Source of the DNA: an uncultured bacterium
Lineage (GTDB): Bacteria; Patescibacteria; Microgenomatia; Levybacterales; UBA12049
DNA: 6,513 nt
Assembly: GCA_946885425.1 (NCBI GenBank)
Contig: CAMPGJ010000063.1
Coordinates: forward strand, 1-6,513
Direction: 5' to 3'
The notes beneath the pieces were generated by a model that saw only the letters and a program-made list of their open reading frames with translations, made no database searches and had not been told where the DNA came from. Of this stretch, positions 1 to 5,519 are shown in pieces. The translations under genes and the position numbers were made by a program. Each line of letters begins with the position of its first letter. Position 1 is the first letter of the stretch.

Positions 1-2
1 AA

Positions 3-98
3 ATTGAAGTTGGTTGTGAAAAATCATACATTGTGATTGATTTATTACATTATTTTGATCTGATTTTGAGGGTAAGGAAAGACAATGGTTGGGTATGA
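3..98 (+). CDS. Possible 3' end of an upstream gene (partial, unrecognised)
   Basis: Frame 3 is open from the window edge for 31 codons and stops at TGA 96-98. The last residues read LRVRKDNGWV. Frames 1 and 2 close early, at about codon 12 and codon 2. A short open stretch like this in AT-rich DNA could be chance, and I do not recognise the peptide. The mix of hydrophobic, aromatic and basic residues would fit the C-terminus of a real protein. The stop codon lies in the loop of the 78-115 hairpin, as would suit the end of a transcription unit. The upstream part lies outside the window. Confidence 0.3.
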   Translation: MEVGCEKSYIVIDLLHYFDLILRVRKDNGWV

Positions 99-115
99 AA
101 GAAACCATTGTCTTT
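78..115. repeat. Perfect 13-bp hairpin, possible 3'-end structure
   Basis: AAAGACAATGGTT (78-90) and AACCATTGTCTTT (103-115) are exact reverse complements around a 12-nt loop. The loop contains the TGA that closes the open stretch at 3-98. A 35-bp repeat starts immediately after it, at 116. Only three T residues end the stem and no U-run follows on either strand, so it is not a canonical intrinsic terminator. It could be a mRNA 3'-end protector or a terminal piece of a repeat element. Confidence 0.6.
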
Positions 116-195
116 AGTCATAAAGTTATAAAGTCATCAGGTCATAAAGTTATAAAACGGAAACTTGAAGACTTTCGACTTGACGACTTGAAGAC
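116..195. repeat. Word-repeat element, family 1 copy A, with inverted second arm
   Basis: Positions 116-150 are the first of three copies of a 35-bp sequence; the others are at 380-414 and 686-720. It is made of alternating words AGTCAT(C/A)AAGT, TATAA and AGTCATCAGGT. Positions 159-195 carry related words on the opposite strand (ACTTGAAGACTTTCGACTT and so on), so the element is an imperfect inverted pair. It lies between the probable upstream gene and the ATG at 209, and would be 5' leader if translation starts there. Its frame is open and in phase with the gene, reading SHKVIKSSGHKV, so translation through it cannot be fully excluded. Confidence 0.75.
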
Positions 196-208
196 TAATT
201 TAAAAATT

Positions 209-3200
209 ATGAATACAAAGAAAATATCCGTAGTTGTGCCTGTTTATAATGAGATTGATAACATCAAGCTCTTTCATCAGCAGCTCCTCTCCACCCTGTC
301 AAAAATGCGTCAATCCTATGAGATCATCTATGTTGATGATAACTCCAGCGATGGAACGTGGGAGTTGCTGCAGCAACTCAGTCATCAAGTTATAAAGTCA
401 TCAGGTTATAAGGTTGAACAAAAGGATTCGAGAGGGCGCATGCGTGCACCAGGGCAGGATCAACTTGATAACTTTCAACATGATAACTTTATAACTGTCG
501 TTCGTAAGGTTGGGAAGAAGGGCAAAGCTTTTTCTTTGAAGGAAGGATTTGATCAGGCAACGGGTTCCATATTTGTCATGATCGATGGTGATCTGCAATA
601 CCCTCTCTCTGCTATTCCTCAGATGGTAAAGAAGCTGGATAAGGCTGATGTTGTTGTCGCTGAACGGAAGTATCCTAAGGATACTAGTCATCAAGTTATA
701 AAGTCATCAAGTCATAAAGTGCGAAGAATTATGAGTAGGACGTTTCGGTCTGTGTTTGGCAAATTCCTCTTTGGCTTGTCTATTGATATACAATCAGGGC
801 TCAAAGCCTTCACCAGTCAGGTATATAAAACAGTTAATCCAATGCCTAAATCCGGATGGACTTTTGATTTGGAATTTCTTTCCAAAGCATCAAATGCTGG
901 GTTTGCTATCGATACTGTCGATATAACATTTGCTCCGCGTGTACGTGGAGAATCCAAAGTAAGCGCTGTAAAGACATCTCTGGAAATAGGGTTTAATGCT
1001 TTATCAGTGAGATCCAAGCGTTCACAAGCACTTGTTATTGCGCCGGATGAGGTGGATGAAAATGTCCAATATCCAATATCAAATATCCAATATCCAATGA
1101 CCTCACTACCGGGCGGCAAGCAAGAAGGGACGGCTTTGAAATCCGACACATTTGCTCAGAGTTTTGGTGGGAAAACAACGGAAAGACAAAGTATGCGTGG
1201 AGCGGGAATTGGTCATAAAAAGAAAAAATATATTACGCACACTACCCTCCCTGTATGGCTTTCAGCTATTGAGACATTTTCTCCGTTACAGAAATTGATT
1301 CTTTTAGCATTGCCGGTTCTCTTTACAGCCGGGCTTGTCTACCATCCAATAAATACACTTAAGATATTGGTTGCAGGTCTGAGTGTACTATATTTTATCG
1401 ATACTCTTTTTAATCTTTTCGTTGTTAGTAAAAGTTTGAATAAAGAAATGGCTGTTACATCTTCTGATAAGGAACTGCGTGGAGTGGATGAAGAGACGCT
1501 TCCTATGTATACAATTCTGTGTCCTTTATATAAAGAAGCGCACGTCGTACCGCAGTTTCTTGAGGGTATTGCTGCACTTGACTGGCCAAAAGCTAAATTG
1601 GACGTGATGTTTCTTTTGGAAGAAGATGACGTTGAAACAATTGAAGCATTTAACCAGTTCACACTTCCCTACTATGCACGTACTGTAGTCGTGCCTCATT
1701 CTATGCCAAAGACCAAACCGAAAGCATGTAACTATGGTTTGTCTTATGCTAAAGGGGAATATCTCGTTATTTATGATGCTGAAGATATCCCGGATACCCT
1801 GCAATTGAAGAAGGCTTATCTCGCGTTCAAAAAGTTGCCTGACTCCGTACAGTGTCTTCAGGCAAAACTTAACTTTTATAATAGTAGACATAATTTACTC
1901 ACACGCTTCTTTACCGCGGAGTATTCTCTCTGGTTTGACGTGATGCTTCCCGGATTGCAGTCGTTGAATTCTTCCCTTCCTTTGGGGGGAACCAGTAATC
2001 ATTTCAAAACGAAGACTTTGCGCGAATTGCAGGGATGGGATCCATTTAATGTAACAGAAGATGCTGACCTTGGTATCCGTCTTTTTCAGGTGGGATATCA
2101 AACAGCTGTAATCGATTCTACAACCTATGAAGAAGCTACAAGTAAACCAAAGATTTGGTTCAAACAGCGTTCACGCTGGCTCAAAGGGTATATGCAGACA
2201 TACCTTGTTCATATGCGGCATTTTGGCAAGTTCGTTAAGGAAAAAGGTCTTTGGCATAACATTATCTTTCAGATGGCTGTGGGAGGAAAAATTTTGTTCA
2301 TCCTTGTCAATCCTTTGTTGTGGGTACTTACCATACTATATTTTGCAAAATATTCGTTTTTCGGTCCGATAATTGATCAAGTCTATACTGCACCAATTTC
2401 TTATTTCGCGGTATTCTCATGGATATTCGGAAACTTCCTTTTTCTTTACTACTACATGATTGGTGCAGGAAAGAGAGAGCAATGGGACGTCATAAAATAT
2501 GTTTTCCTGATACCTGTGTATTGGTTCATGATGAGTTGGGCGGGTATGATCGGATTCTGGCAGCTTCTCTTCAACCCTCATTACTGGGAGAAGACAACAC
2601 ATGGATTCCACCTTGGCTCGCCGAAGCCTGTGGCGAAGGCGGCTATTCCAGTTGTACAACCAACCTATCAGCCTGCATATGCACCTGCGTACCAGCCTTC
2701 GATAGGATCTAATTTAGCAGGATTTGCTGGTGGCAAAGCAGAAGCGTCAGCTAAGAAATTCTCAATTCTCAATTCTCAACTCTCAACTCTCAAAAGTGGC
2801 TTGCCACTTTTGAGCATGATTGGCTTTGATGCTTTGATGGTTATGGCTGTTTTACCTTCGGAGAGAGCTTTTGAGTATTTGCTGATGTCCTTCTTTTTAA
2901 AGATTGCCATATTGCTGCTGCAGGGTAAAAAAGTGGTTGGGACACTGAGTAAGGTAATTGATAACAATGTAGAAAGCTTGTTGGGATTGTGGGAAAGAAA
3001 ATCAATCAGAAAAAGCCGTTTCTACACGAAGTCACCCCAGCGCCGAATCCTTATCTTTAATTGGCGTGATACCAAACATGTGTTTGCCGGTGGAGCAGAA
3101 GTATATATCGATGAATTGGCGAAACGTTGGGTAAAGGATGGAAATTCCGTTACTATGTTCTGTGGTAATGATCATAAAAATCTCCCATATGAAAAGATAG

Positions 3201-4189
3201 GTGGTATAGAAGTATATCGTCGTGGAGGTACATATATGGTGTATGTCTATGCCTTTATGTATTACATGCTTAAATTCAGGGGAAAATATGATGTGATAAT
3301 CGACTGTGAAAATGGTATTCCATTCTTTACGCCGTTGTTCGTCCATAAGCCGGTTATCTTATTGGTACATCATGTACATCAGGAAGTCTTCCGTGCGTTC
3401 CTGAAGTTCCCATTGCGGCCTATTGCAGAACTGCTTGAAAGTAAGCTGATGCCGTTTGTTTATAAAAATAAGACAATTGTGACTGTTTCTTCATCGTCAA
3501 GACAAGCGATATTTAACCTCGGGTTTACCCATTTTGGTAACATCGAGATTATACCTAATGGTGTCTCATCATCACTGTATGTCCAATATCCAAAAACTCC
3601 ATATCCGTCATTTTTATATGTGGGTCGTCTGAAAGAATATAAGAATATTGATGTGGCTATAAAGGCTTTTGCCCGTATCCTGAAGACACAAAAAGATGCC
3701 CGGTTCTCAGTAGTAGGATGGGGAGAGACATATCCAGAGCTGTATCGTTTGGTAGAAAAATTGCAAATTAGCCATGCTGTCAATTTCTATGGTAGAGTAA
3801 CAGATAAGCAAAAAGCCAAGTTTCTCAGCGAGAGCTGGGCGGCAATACAGCCTTCTCTTATTGAGGGGTGGGGTATAACCGTTATTGAAGCCAACGCGGC
3901 AGGAACTCCTGTTATTGCTTCACGCGTAAGTGGTCTGCAGGATTCTGTTGTCAATGGTGAGACAGGTATGCTCGTTGAGAAAGGTAATGTCAAACAATTC
4001 GCGACTGCCATGCAAGTGATCGTGAGTGATACTGCTATGCGTGAAAGATTGTCACAAAATGCTGTTAGATGGTCACAAAATTTTGATTGGGATAAAAGTG
4101 CCAATATGTTCTATCGCCTCATCGGCCGGACAATCGCAGGAGATACCCAGGTAGAGCCAAGAGTTTCAGAGATATTTGCAGGGGAATAA
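209..4189 (+). CDS. Triple glycosyltransferase fusion: GT2 (DPM-synthase-like) + membrane GT2 (processive type) + GT4
   Basis: 1326 aa, numbered from the ATG at 209. Domain 1 (about 6-272) is a GT-A/GT2 of dolichyl-phosphate-sugar synthase type, with VDDNSSDGT (42-50), DGDLQYP (126-132), QSGLKAF (195-201) and a late RGESK. Domain 2 has two TM segments (about 363-378 and 386-406) and a GT2 core with EEDD (471-474), DAED (523-526), TEDADLG (616-622) and QRSRW (653-657). Three or so TM segments follow (about 684-788), then the family-typical ending YWEKTTHG. Domain 3, after a hydrophobic stretch (866-906), is a GT4 with GGAEVY (961-966), VGRLKEYKN (1138-1146) and the EX7E pair E1219/E1227. All three active sites look intact. 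The likely role is assembly of a surface glycan or glycolipid at the cytoplasmic membrane; substrates are unknown. The ATG at 209 is chosen because GT2 homology begins five codons later. An in-phase TTG at 89 would only add repeat-encoded residues. No clear Shine-Dalgarno is seen. Repeats lie inside domain 1 and in both linkers. Confidence 0.9.
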   Translation: MNTKKISVVVPVYNEIDNIKLFHQQLLSTLSKMRQSYEIIYVDDNSSDGTWELLQQLSHQVIKSSGYKVEQKDSRGRMRAPGQDQLDNFQHDNFITVVRKVGKKGKAFSLKEGFDQATGSIFVMIDGDLQYPLSAIPQMVKKLDKADVVVAERKYPKDTSHQVIKSSSHKVRRIMSRTFRSVFGKFLFGLSIDIQSGLKAFTSQVYKTVNPMPKSGWTFDLEFLSKASNAGFAIDTVDITFAPRVRGESKVSAVKTSLEIGFNALSVRSKRSQALVIAPDEVDENVQYPISNIQYPMTSLPGGKQEGTALKSDTFAQSFGGKTTERQSMRGAGIGHKKKKYITHTTLPVWLSAIETFSPLQKLILLALPVLFTAGLVYHPINTLKILVAGLSVLYFIDTLFNLFVVSKSLNKEMAVTSSDKELRGVDEETLPMYTILCPLYKEAHVVPQFLEGIAALDWPKAKLDVMFLLEEDDVETIEAFNQFTLPYYARTVVVPHSMPKTKPKACNYGLSYAKGEYLVIYDAEDIPDTLQLKKAYLAFKKLPDSVQCLQAKLNFYNSRHNLLTRFFTAEYSLWFDVMLPGLQSLNSSLPLGGTSNHFKTKTLRELQGWDPFNVTEDADLGIRLFQVGYQTAVIDSTTYEEATSKPKIWFKQRSRWLKGYMQTYLVHMRHFGKFVKEKGLWHNIIFQMAVGGKILFILVNPLLWVLTILYFAKYSFFGPIIDQVYTAPISYFAVFSWIFGNFLFLYYYMIGAGKREQWDVIKYVFLIPVYWFMMSWAGMIGFWQLLFNPHYWEKTTHGFHLGSPKPVAKAAIPVVQPTYQPAYAPAYQPSIGSNLAGFAGGKAEASAKKFSILNSQLSTLKSGLPLLSMIGFDALMVMAVLPSERAFEYLLMSFFLKIAILLLQGKKVVGTLSKVIDNNVESLLGLWERKSIRKSRFYTKSPQRRILIFNWRDTKHVFAGGAEVYIDELAKRWVKDGNSVTMFCGNDHKNLPYEKIGGIEVYRRGGTYMVYVYAFMYYMLKFRGKYDVIIDCENGIPFFTPLFVHKPVILLVHHVHQEVFRAFLKFPLRPIAELLESKLMPFVYKNKTIVTVSSSSRQAIFNLGFTHFGNIEIIPNGVSSSLYVQYPKTPYPSFLYVGRLKEYKNIDVAIKAFARILKTQKDARFSVVGWGETYPELYRLVEKLQISHAVNFYGRVTDKQKAKFLSESWAAIQPSLIEGWGITVIEANAAGTPVIASRVSGLQDSVVNGETGMLVEKGNVKQFATAMQVIVSDTAMRERLSQNAVRWSQNFDWDKSANMFYRLIGRTIAGDTQVEPRVSEIFAGE
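380..495. repeat. Family 1 copy B: in-frame insertion with imperfect terminal inverted repeats
   Basis: The left arm 380-414 matches the 686-720 copy except at three positions. The right arm, about 461-495 (CAACTTGATAACTTTC...), is made of the reverse-complement words, giving an element of about 116 bp. Its centre holds the palindrome CGCATGCG (437-444). It encodes residues 58-95 of the fusion protein, starting SHQVIKSSGYKV. The insertion sits between the helix after the DGT motif and the next strand (ITVVRK), where the GT2 fold normally has a short loop. It keeps the reading frame and has no stop codon. Confidence 0.8.
686..720. repeat. Family 1 copy C: short in-frame insertion
   Basis: A single 35-bp arm, read in the same phase as the other copies and encoding SHQVIKSSSHKV (residues 160-171). 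It separates ERKYPKD from RRIMSR, two stretches that are normally close together in DPM-synthase-like GT2 enzymes. No inverted second arm is seen here, so this may be a solo or decayed element. Confidence 0.8.
1062..1100. repeat. Family 2 'CCAATATCC' array in the domain 1-domain 2 linker
   Basis: Tandem-like words CCAATATC and AAATATCC, beginning ATGTCCAATATCCAA. They encode VQYPISNIQYPM (residues 286-297) in the linker between the soluble GT2 and the TM-anchored GT2. The same words occur in non-coding DNA at 5598-5630. A 15-nt fragment with the same start recurs at 3579-3593. Confidence 0.75.
2758..2814. repeat. Family 3 'CAATTCTCAACTCTC' array ending in a perfect 12-bp palindrome
   Basis: The repeat words ATTCTCA and ACTCTCA run from 2758 to about 2792. 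They merge into CTCAAAAGTGGC (2789-2800), then TT, then GCCACTTTTGAG (2803-2814), an exact inverted repeat with a 2-nt loop. The array encodes about residues 850-869 (SILNSQLSTLK, then SGLPLLS). It lies in the linker between the membrane GT2 and the hydrophobic lead-in to the GT4 domain, just after a Pro/Tyr-rich stretch (QPTYQPAYAPAYQP, 817-830). Confidence 0.75.
3579..3606. repeat. Family 2 remnant inside the GT4 domain
   Basis: ATGTCCAATATCCAA (3579-3593) is identical to 1062-1076 and is in the same reading phase, giving VQYP at residues 1125-1128. A degraded word, CCATATCC, follows. It sits in the variable loop between PNGV and the FLYVGRL strand, which tolerates insertions in GT4 enzymes. 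It is short enough that chance plus codon preference could explain part of it. Confidence 0.45.
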
Positions 4190-4347
4190 TTGTTACATTG
4201 TTATATTGCTAAATTGTTACTAAAAACGTAGTAGCGTCATTTATGACGACTTAACAGTAAAAAGCAACTTATTATTGCTAAATCGCGATAAATCGCGCCA
4301 CTACACTTATATCGACAGAACAATATAACAATTCAACAATTTAACAA
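4190..4347. repeat. Nested inverted-repeat spacer (families 4) filling the gap after the fusion gene
   Basis: The outer left arm (4190-4219) is built of ATTGTTA words and the outer right arm (4320-4347) of TAACAAT words. ATTGTTATATTG (4197-4208) exactly matches the complement of 4321-4332, and AAATTGTT (4211-4218) that of 4335-4342. Inside these, GTAGTAGCG (4228-4236) pairs with CGCCACTAC (4296-4304) with one mismatch. The core has a small hairpin CGTCA-TTTA-TGACG (4235-4248) and the tandem words TAAATCGCGA/TAAATCGCGC (4279-4298). The element starts one base after the stop codon of the fusion gene. It has no U-run and no coding capacity. It could act as a bidirectional 3'-end structure or be a MITE-like or REP-like element. 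Confidence 0.7.
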
Positions 4348-4369
4348 TCCGCAACTAAATCTCATAGTT

Positions 4370-4398
4370 TTGACTTCTCCTCTCTTTTTTGTTATAAT
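4370..4398 (+). promoter_or_regulatory. Promoter of the small zinc-protein operon
   Basis: TTGACT (4370-4375) and TATAAT (4393-4398) are separated by 17 nt, close to the ideal sigma-70-type arrangement. The expected start of transcription is around 4405, leaving a leader of about 100 nt before the first start codon at 4507. Confidence 0.8.
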
Positions 4399-4408
4399 TT
4401 CGCGGCCT

Positions 4409-4481
4409 GAAATGAGAATTGTGGACACTCCGCTTTGCGGGGAAATGAGTCCTTTTTTTCCCATTTCACGCAAGCTCATTT
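4409..4481 (+). promoter_or_regulatory. Possible transcription attenuator in the operon leader
   Basis: GGA(CA)CTC (4423-4430) can pair with GAGTCC (4447-4452) around a small CGC-TTT-GCG hairpin (4431-4439). Seven T residues follow directly (4453-4459), as in an intrinsic terminator. GAAATGAG occurs twice (4409-4416 and 4442-4449). AAATGAG in either copy can pair with CTCATTT (4475-4481). Pairing of the second copy would break the terminator stem; pairing of the first would leave the terminator free. This is a fold inferred by eye, not a known riboswitch class. Confidence 0.4.
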
Positions 4482-4492
4482 ACATACGGATC

Positions 4493-4500
4493 AAGAAAGG
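4493..4500 (+). promoter_or_regulatory. Ribosome binding site of the 43-aa gene
   Basis: AAGAAAGG lies 6 nt before the GTG at 4507. It is the reason for choosing that start over the in-phase TTG at 4435, which falls inside the leader hairpin. Confidence 0.6.
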
Positions 4501-4506
4501 ATAATC

Positions 4507-4638
4507 GTGCCGGAACAGGAGTTTTCCAATGAAGCCATTGCGCTTTTGCAGGAAGTCCAGGTAGTACTCAGGGAGGAGCTTGAATGCTTCTTCAATGAGG
4601 TGCTCCTGGAAGTACTGGAAGAAGCCAAAATCCGCTGA
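4507..4638 (+). CDS. Small acidic helical protein, first gene of zinc-protein operon (unrecognised)
   Basis: 43 aa, GTG start behind AAGAAAGG. The sequence is rich in Glu, Leu and Val and looks like one or two amphipathic helices (ALLQEVQVVLREELECF, then VLLEVLEEAKIR). It has one Cys and no zinc motif. I do not recognise it. It is the first gene after the promoter and leader and ends 13 nt before the next start codon, so it is probably co-transcribed and translationally linked. Its acidic helix could be a partner for the strongly basic 50-aa product two genes downstream, but this is only suggested by charge. The antisense frames here are open too; the plus strand is preferred because of the promoter, the ribosome sites and the cysteine patterns of the following genes. 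Confidence 0.55.
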   Translation: MPEQEFSNEAIALLQEVQVVLREELECFFNEVLLEVLEEAKIR

Positions 4639-4641
4639 CTC

Positions 4642-4646
4642 GGAGG
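4642..4646 (+). promoter_or_regulatory. Strong Shine-Dalgarno of the 82-aa gene
   Basis: GGAGG is 5 nt before the ATG at 4652. It fixes that start and excludes an in-phase ATG further upstream at 4580. It is much stronger than anything seen at the large genes of this window. Confidence 0.7.
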
Positions 4647-4651
4647 ATGAC

Positions 4652-4900
4652 ATGCCAGCTTTGCCGGAATGTGTGGATTGCACAAACTTCGTTGAAAACG
4701 AAGACGACTTGTTGTGCTCTTTCCACAGTAAGACCAGGCACTCTTGCCTGAATCCGTACTGCGCGCAAAGGGTGTCTGAAGAAGACGCTCTCTGCACGAA
4801 GTGCTCCAATGACGGTGGGATACGTGAGTGTCCTTATTGTCACTTGCTGCACGAGGCAATGCTGCCTTGCCCGATCGTCACCGATCAAGGATGGAAGTGA
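4652..4900 (+). CDS. Cysteine-rich protein with three predicted zinc knuckles
   Basis: 82 aa with 11 Cys and 3 likely ligand His. They fall in three successive four-ligand groups: C7/C10 with C22/H25; C32/C37 with C48/C51; and C60/C63 with H67/C73. This is the pattern of tandem zinc ribbons or treble-clef-like modules packed with almost no other fold. Such modules usually bind nucleic acid or ribosomal or transcription partners, but nothing here identifies the target and I do not recognise the family. It has no signal peptide or TM segment, so it is probably cytoplasmic. Its TGA (4898-4900) lies just before the next gene's ATG at 4906, and an alternative ATG of that gene (4891) overlaps this stop. 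Base composition is richer in G and C than in the flanking glycosyltransferase genes. Confidence 0.75.
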   Translation: MPALPECVDCTNFVENEDDLLCSFHSKTRHSCLNPYCAQRVSEEDALCTKCSNDGGIRECPYCHLLHEAMLPCPIVTDQGWK

Positions 4901-4905
4901 CACGT

Positions 4906-5058
4906 ATGGCCAGTAGGGGCAAAACGTGGAGGCAGATTCAGAAGAAGCTGCAAGCGCAAGTTTGCGCTGAGTGCAGGGTCATGACAGTGCCCAGGCGCGG
5001 AATGACCTGCGAGTATTGTCGCTCAACCCAGGAAAGGAGCAGTCGTAATGGCCGCTGA
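4906..5058 (+). CDS. Very basic single zinc-ribbon mini-protein
   Basis: 50 aa from the ATG at 4906. An N-terminal basic helix (RGKTWRQIQKKLQAQ) leads into C20xxC23, then an Arg-rich loop (VMTVPRRGM), then C35xxC38 and a basic tail. One four-Cys zinc site on a highly positive small protein suggests RNA or DNA binding, which is an inference from charge and motif. An in-phase ATG at 4891 would add five residues. It has AAGG directly against it with no spacing, whereas 4906 has GGAAG at 4893-4897 with 8 nt spacing, so the later start is preferred. The stop codon overlaps the first codons of the next gene, implying translational coupling. Confidence 0.65.
   Translation: MASRGKTWRQIQKKLQAQVCAECRVMTVPRRGMTCEYCRSTQERSSRNGR
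5035..5039 (+). promoter_or_regulatory. Shine-Dalgarno of the 142-aa gene
   Basis: AGGAG, within GGAAAGGAG, lies 8 nt before the ATG at 5048. It is inside the 3' end of the preceding reading frame, so the two genes are translationally coupled. Confidence 0.7.
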
Positions 5059-5476
5059 GAGGTATAACTGTCCGTTCTGTCAGAACAAAGTCCGCATGCC
5101 TTACATGGCATGTGATGACAGTTCATGTCAGGAAAAGCGTTCTCGGCAGGACTCTGCTATTCAGAAGCTGATCGAGTTTCTGACTACACCGCCTCCGGCC
5201 AAGAAGAACCCGCCGAAGCTGATGGGTAAGGAGCAGGAGTTCCTGTACCCGTTTCTGAAGGAGATCATCGAAAACTTCTCGATCAAGGAGATCAAGAAGC
5301 CGCTCTACGACGAGAACTCGCCAAAGCACCCGTGGAAAAAGGCAAGGGACGTGGCTGAGATCATGTTCGACTCGGACGTGCCACTCGGGCATCATCACGC
5401 GAATTTCGAAACGGGATACAAGCCCGTGGACGATTCGTCCAGAGATGAGCCGGGCGAGTCCGAAAACGACGCGTAA
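5048..5476 (+). CDS. Zinc-knuckle protein with charged C-terminal domain, last gene of operon
   Basis: 142 aa. The N-terminus has C8xxC11 and C22xxxxC27, one predicted zinc site. C22xxxxC27 has the same spacing as C32/C37 of the 82-aa protein, suggesting related modules. A Pro/Lys linker (TTPPPAKKNPPK) leads to a probably helical middle region (EQEFLYPFLKEIIENFSIKE). The C-terminus contains HHH and a very acidic tail (SSRDEPGESENDA). No membrane segment or known catalytic motif is seen, and I do not recognise the family. The start overlaps the previous gene by 11 nt. Codon choice differs strongly from the fusion gene: ATC, AAC, TTC, TAC and AAG dominate. This could reflect high expression or recent acquisition. 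Confidence 0.75.
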   Translation: MAAERYNCPFCQNKVRMPYMACDDSSCQEKRSRQDSAIQKLIEFLTTPPPAKKNPPKLMGKEQEFLYPFLKEIIENFSIKEIKKPLYDENSPKHPWKKARDVAEIMFDSDVPLGHHHANFETGYKPVDDSSRDEPGESENDA

Positions 5477-5484
5477 GCGTCACA

Positions 5485-5501
5485 CTCCGATCTAATCGGA
5501 G
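5485..5501 (+). other. Short perfect hairpin after the zinc operon
   Basis: CTCCGAT (5485-5491) and ATCGGAG (5495-5501) form a 7-bp stem with a 3-nt loop, nine bases after the operon stop. No U-run follows, so it is only a weak terminator candidate. It may stabilise the 3' end. Confidence 0.5.
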
Positions 5502-5519
5502 ATCCGTAAGTAAATTCCC

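Noticed and set aside
89..208. TTG start at 89 for the fusion protein, adding 40 residues
   Set aside because: The added residues are almost all encoded by a repeat, the TTG lies inside the hairpin stem, and GT2 homology starts right after the ATG at 209.
116..720. Three spaced repeats as a possible CRISPR array
   Set aside because: Spacing is irregular (over 260 bp), the intervening sequence codes for conserved GT2 motifs, and no cas gene is seen.
817..1149. Minus-strand open frame of 110 codons within the fusion gene
   Set aside because: It is antisense to conserved glycosyltransferase motifs and repeat arrays; it shows no independent gene signals.
2419..2712. Plus-strand open frame of 97 codons in another phase inside the fusion gene
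   Set aside because: It overlaps the TM helices and the YWEKTTHG motif of the membrane GT2, and has no ribosome site.
4480..4903. Long open frames on the minus strand across the first genes of the zinc operon
   Set aside because: They overlap each other, lack promoter and ribosome sites, and are explained as shadows of the plus-strand genes, which have regular CxxC patterns and coupled starts.
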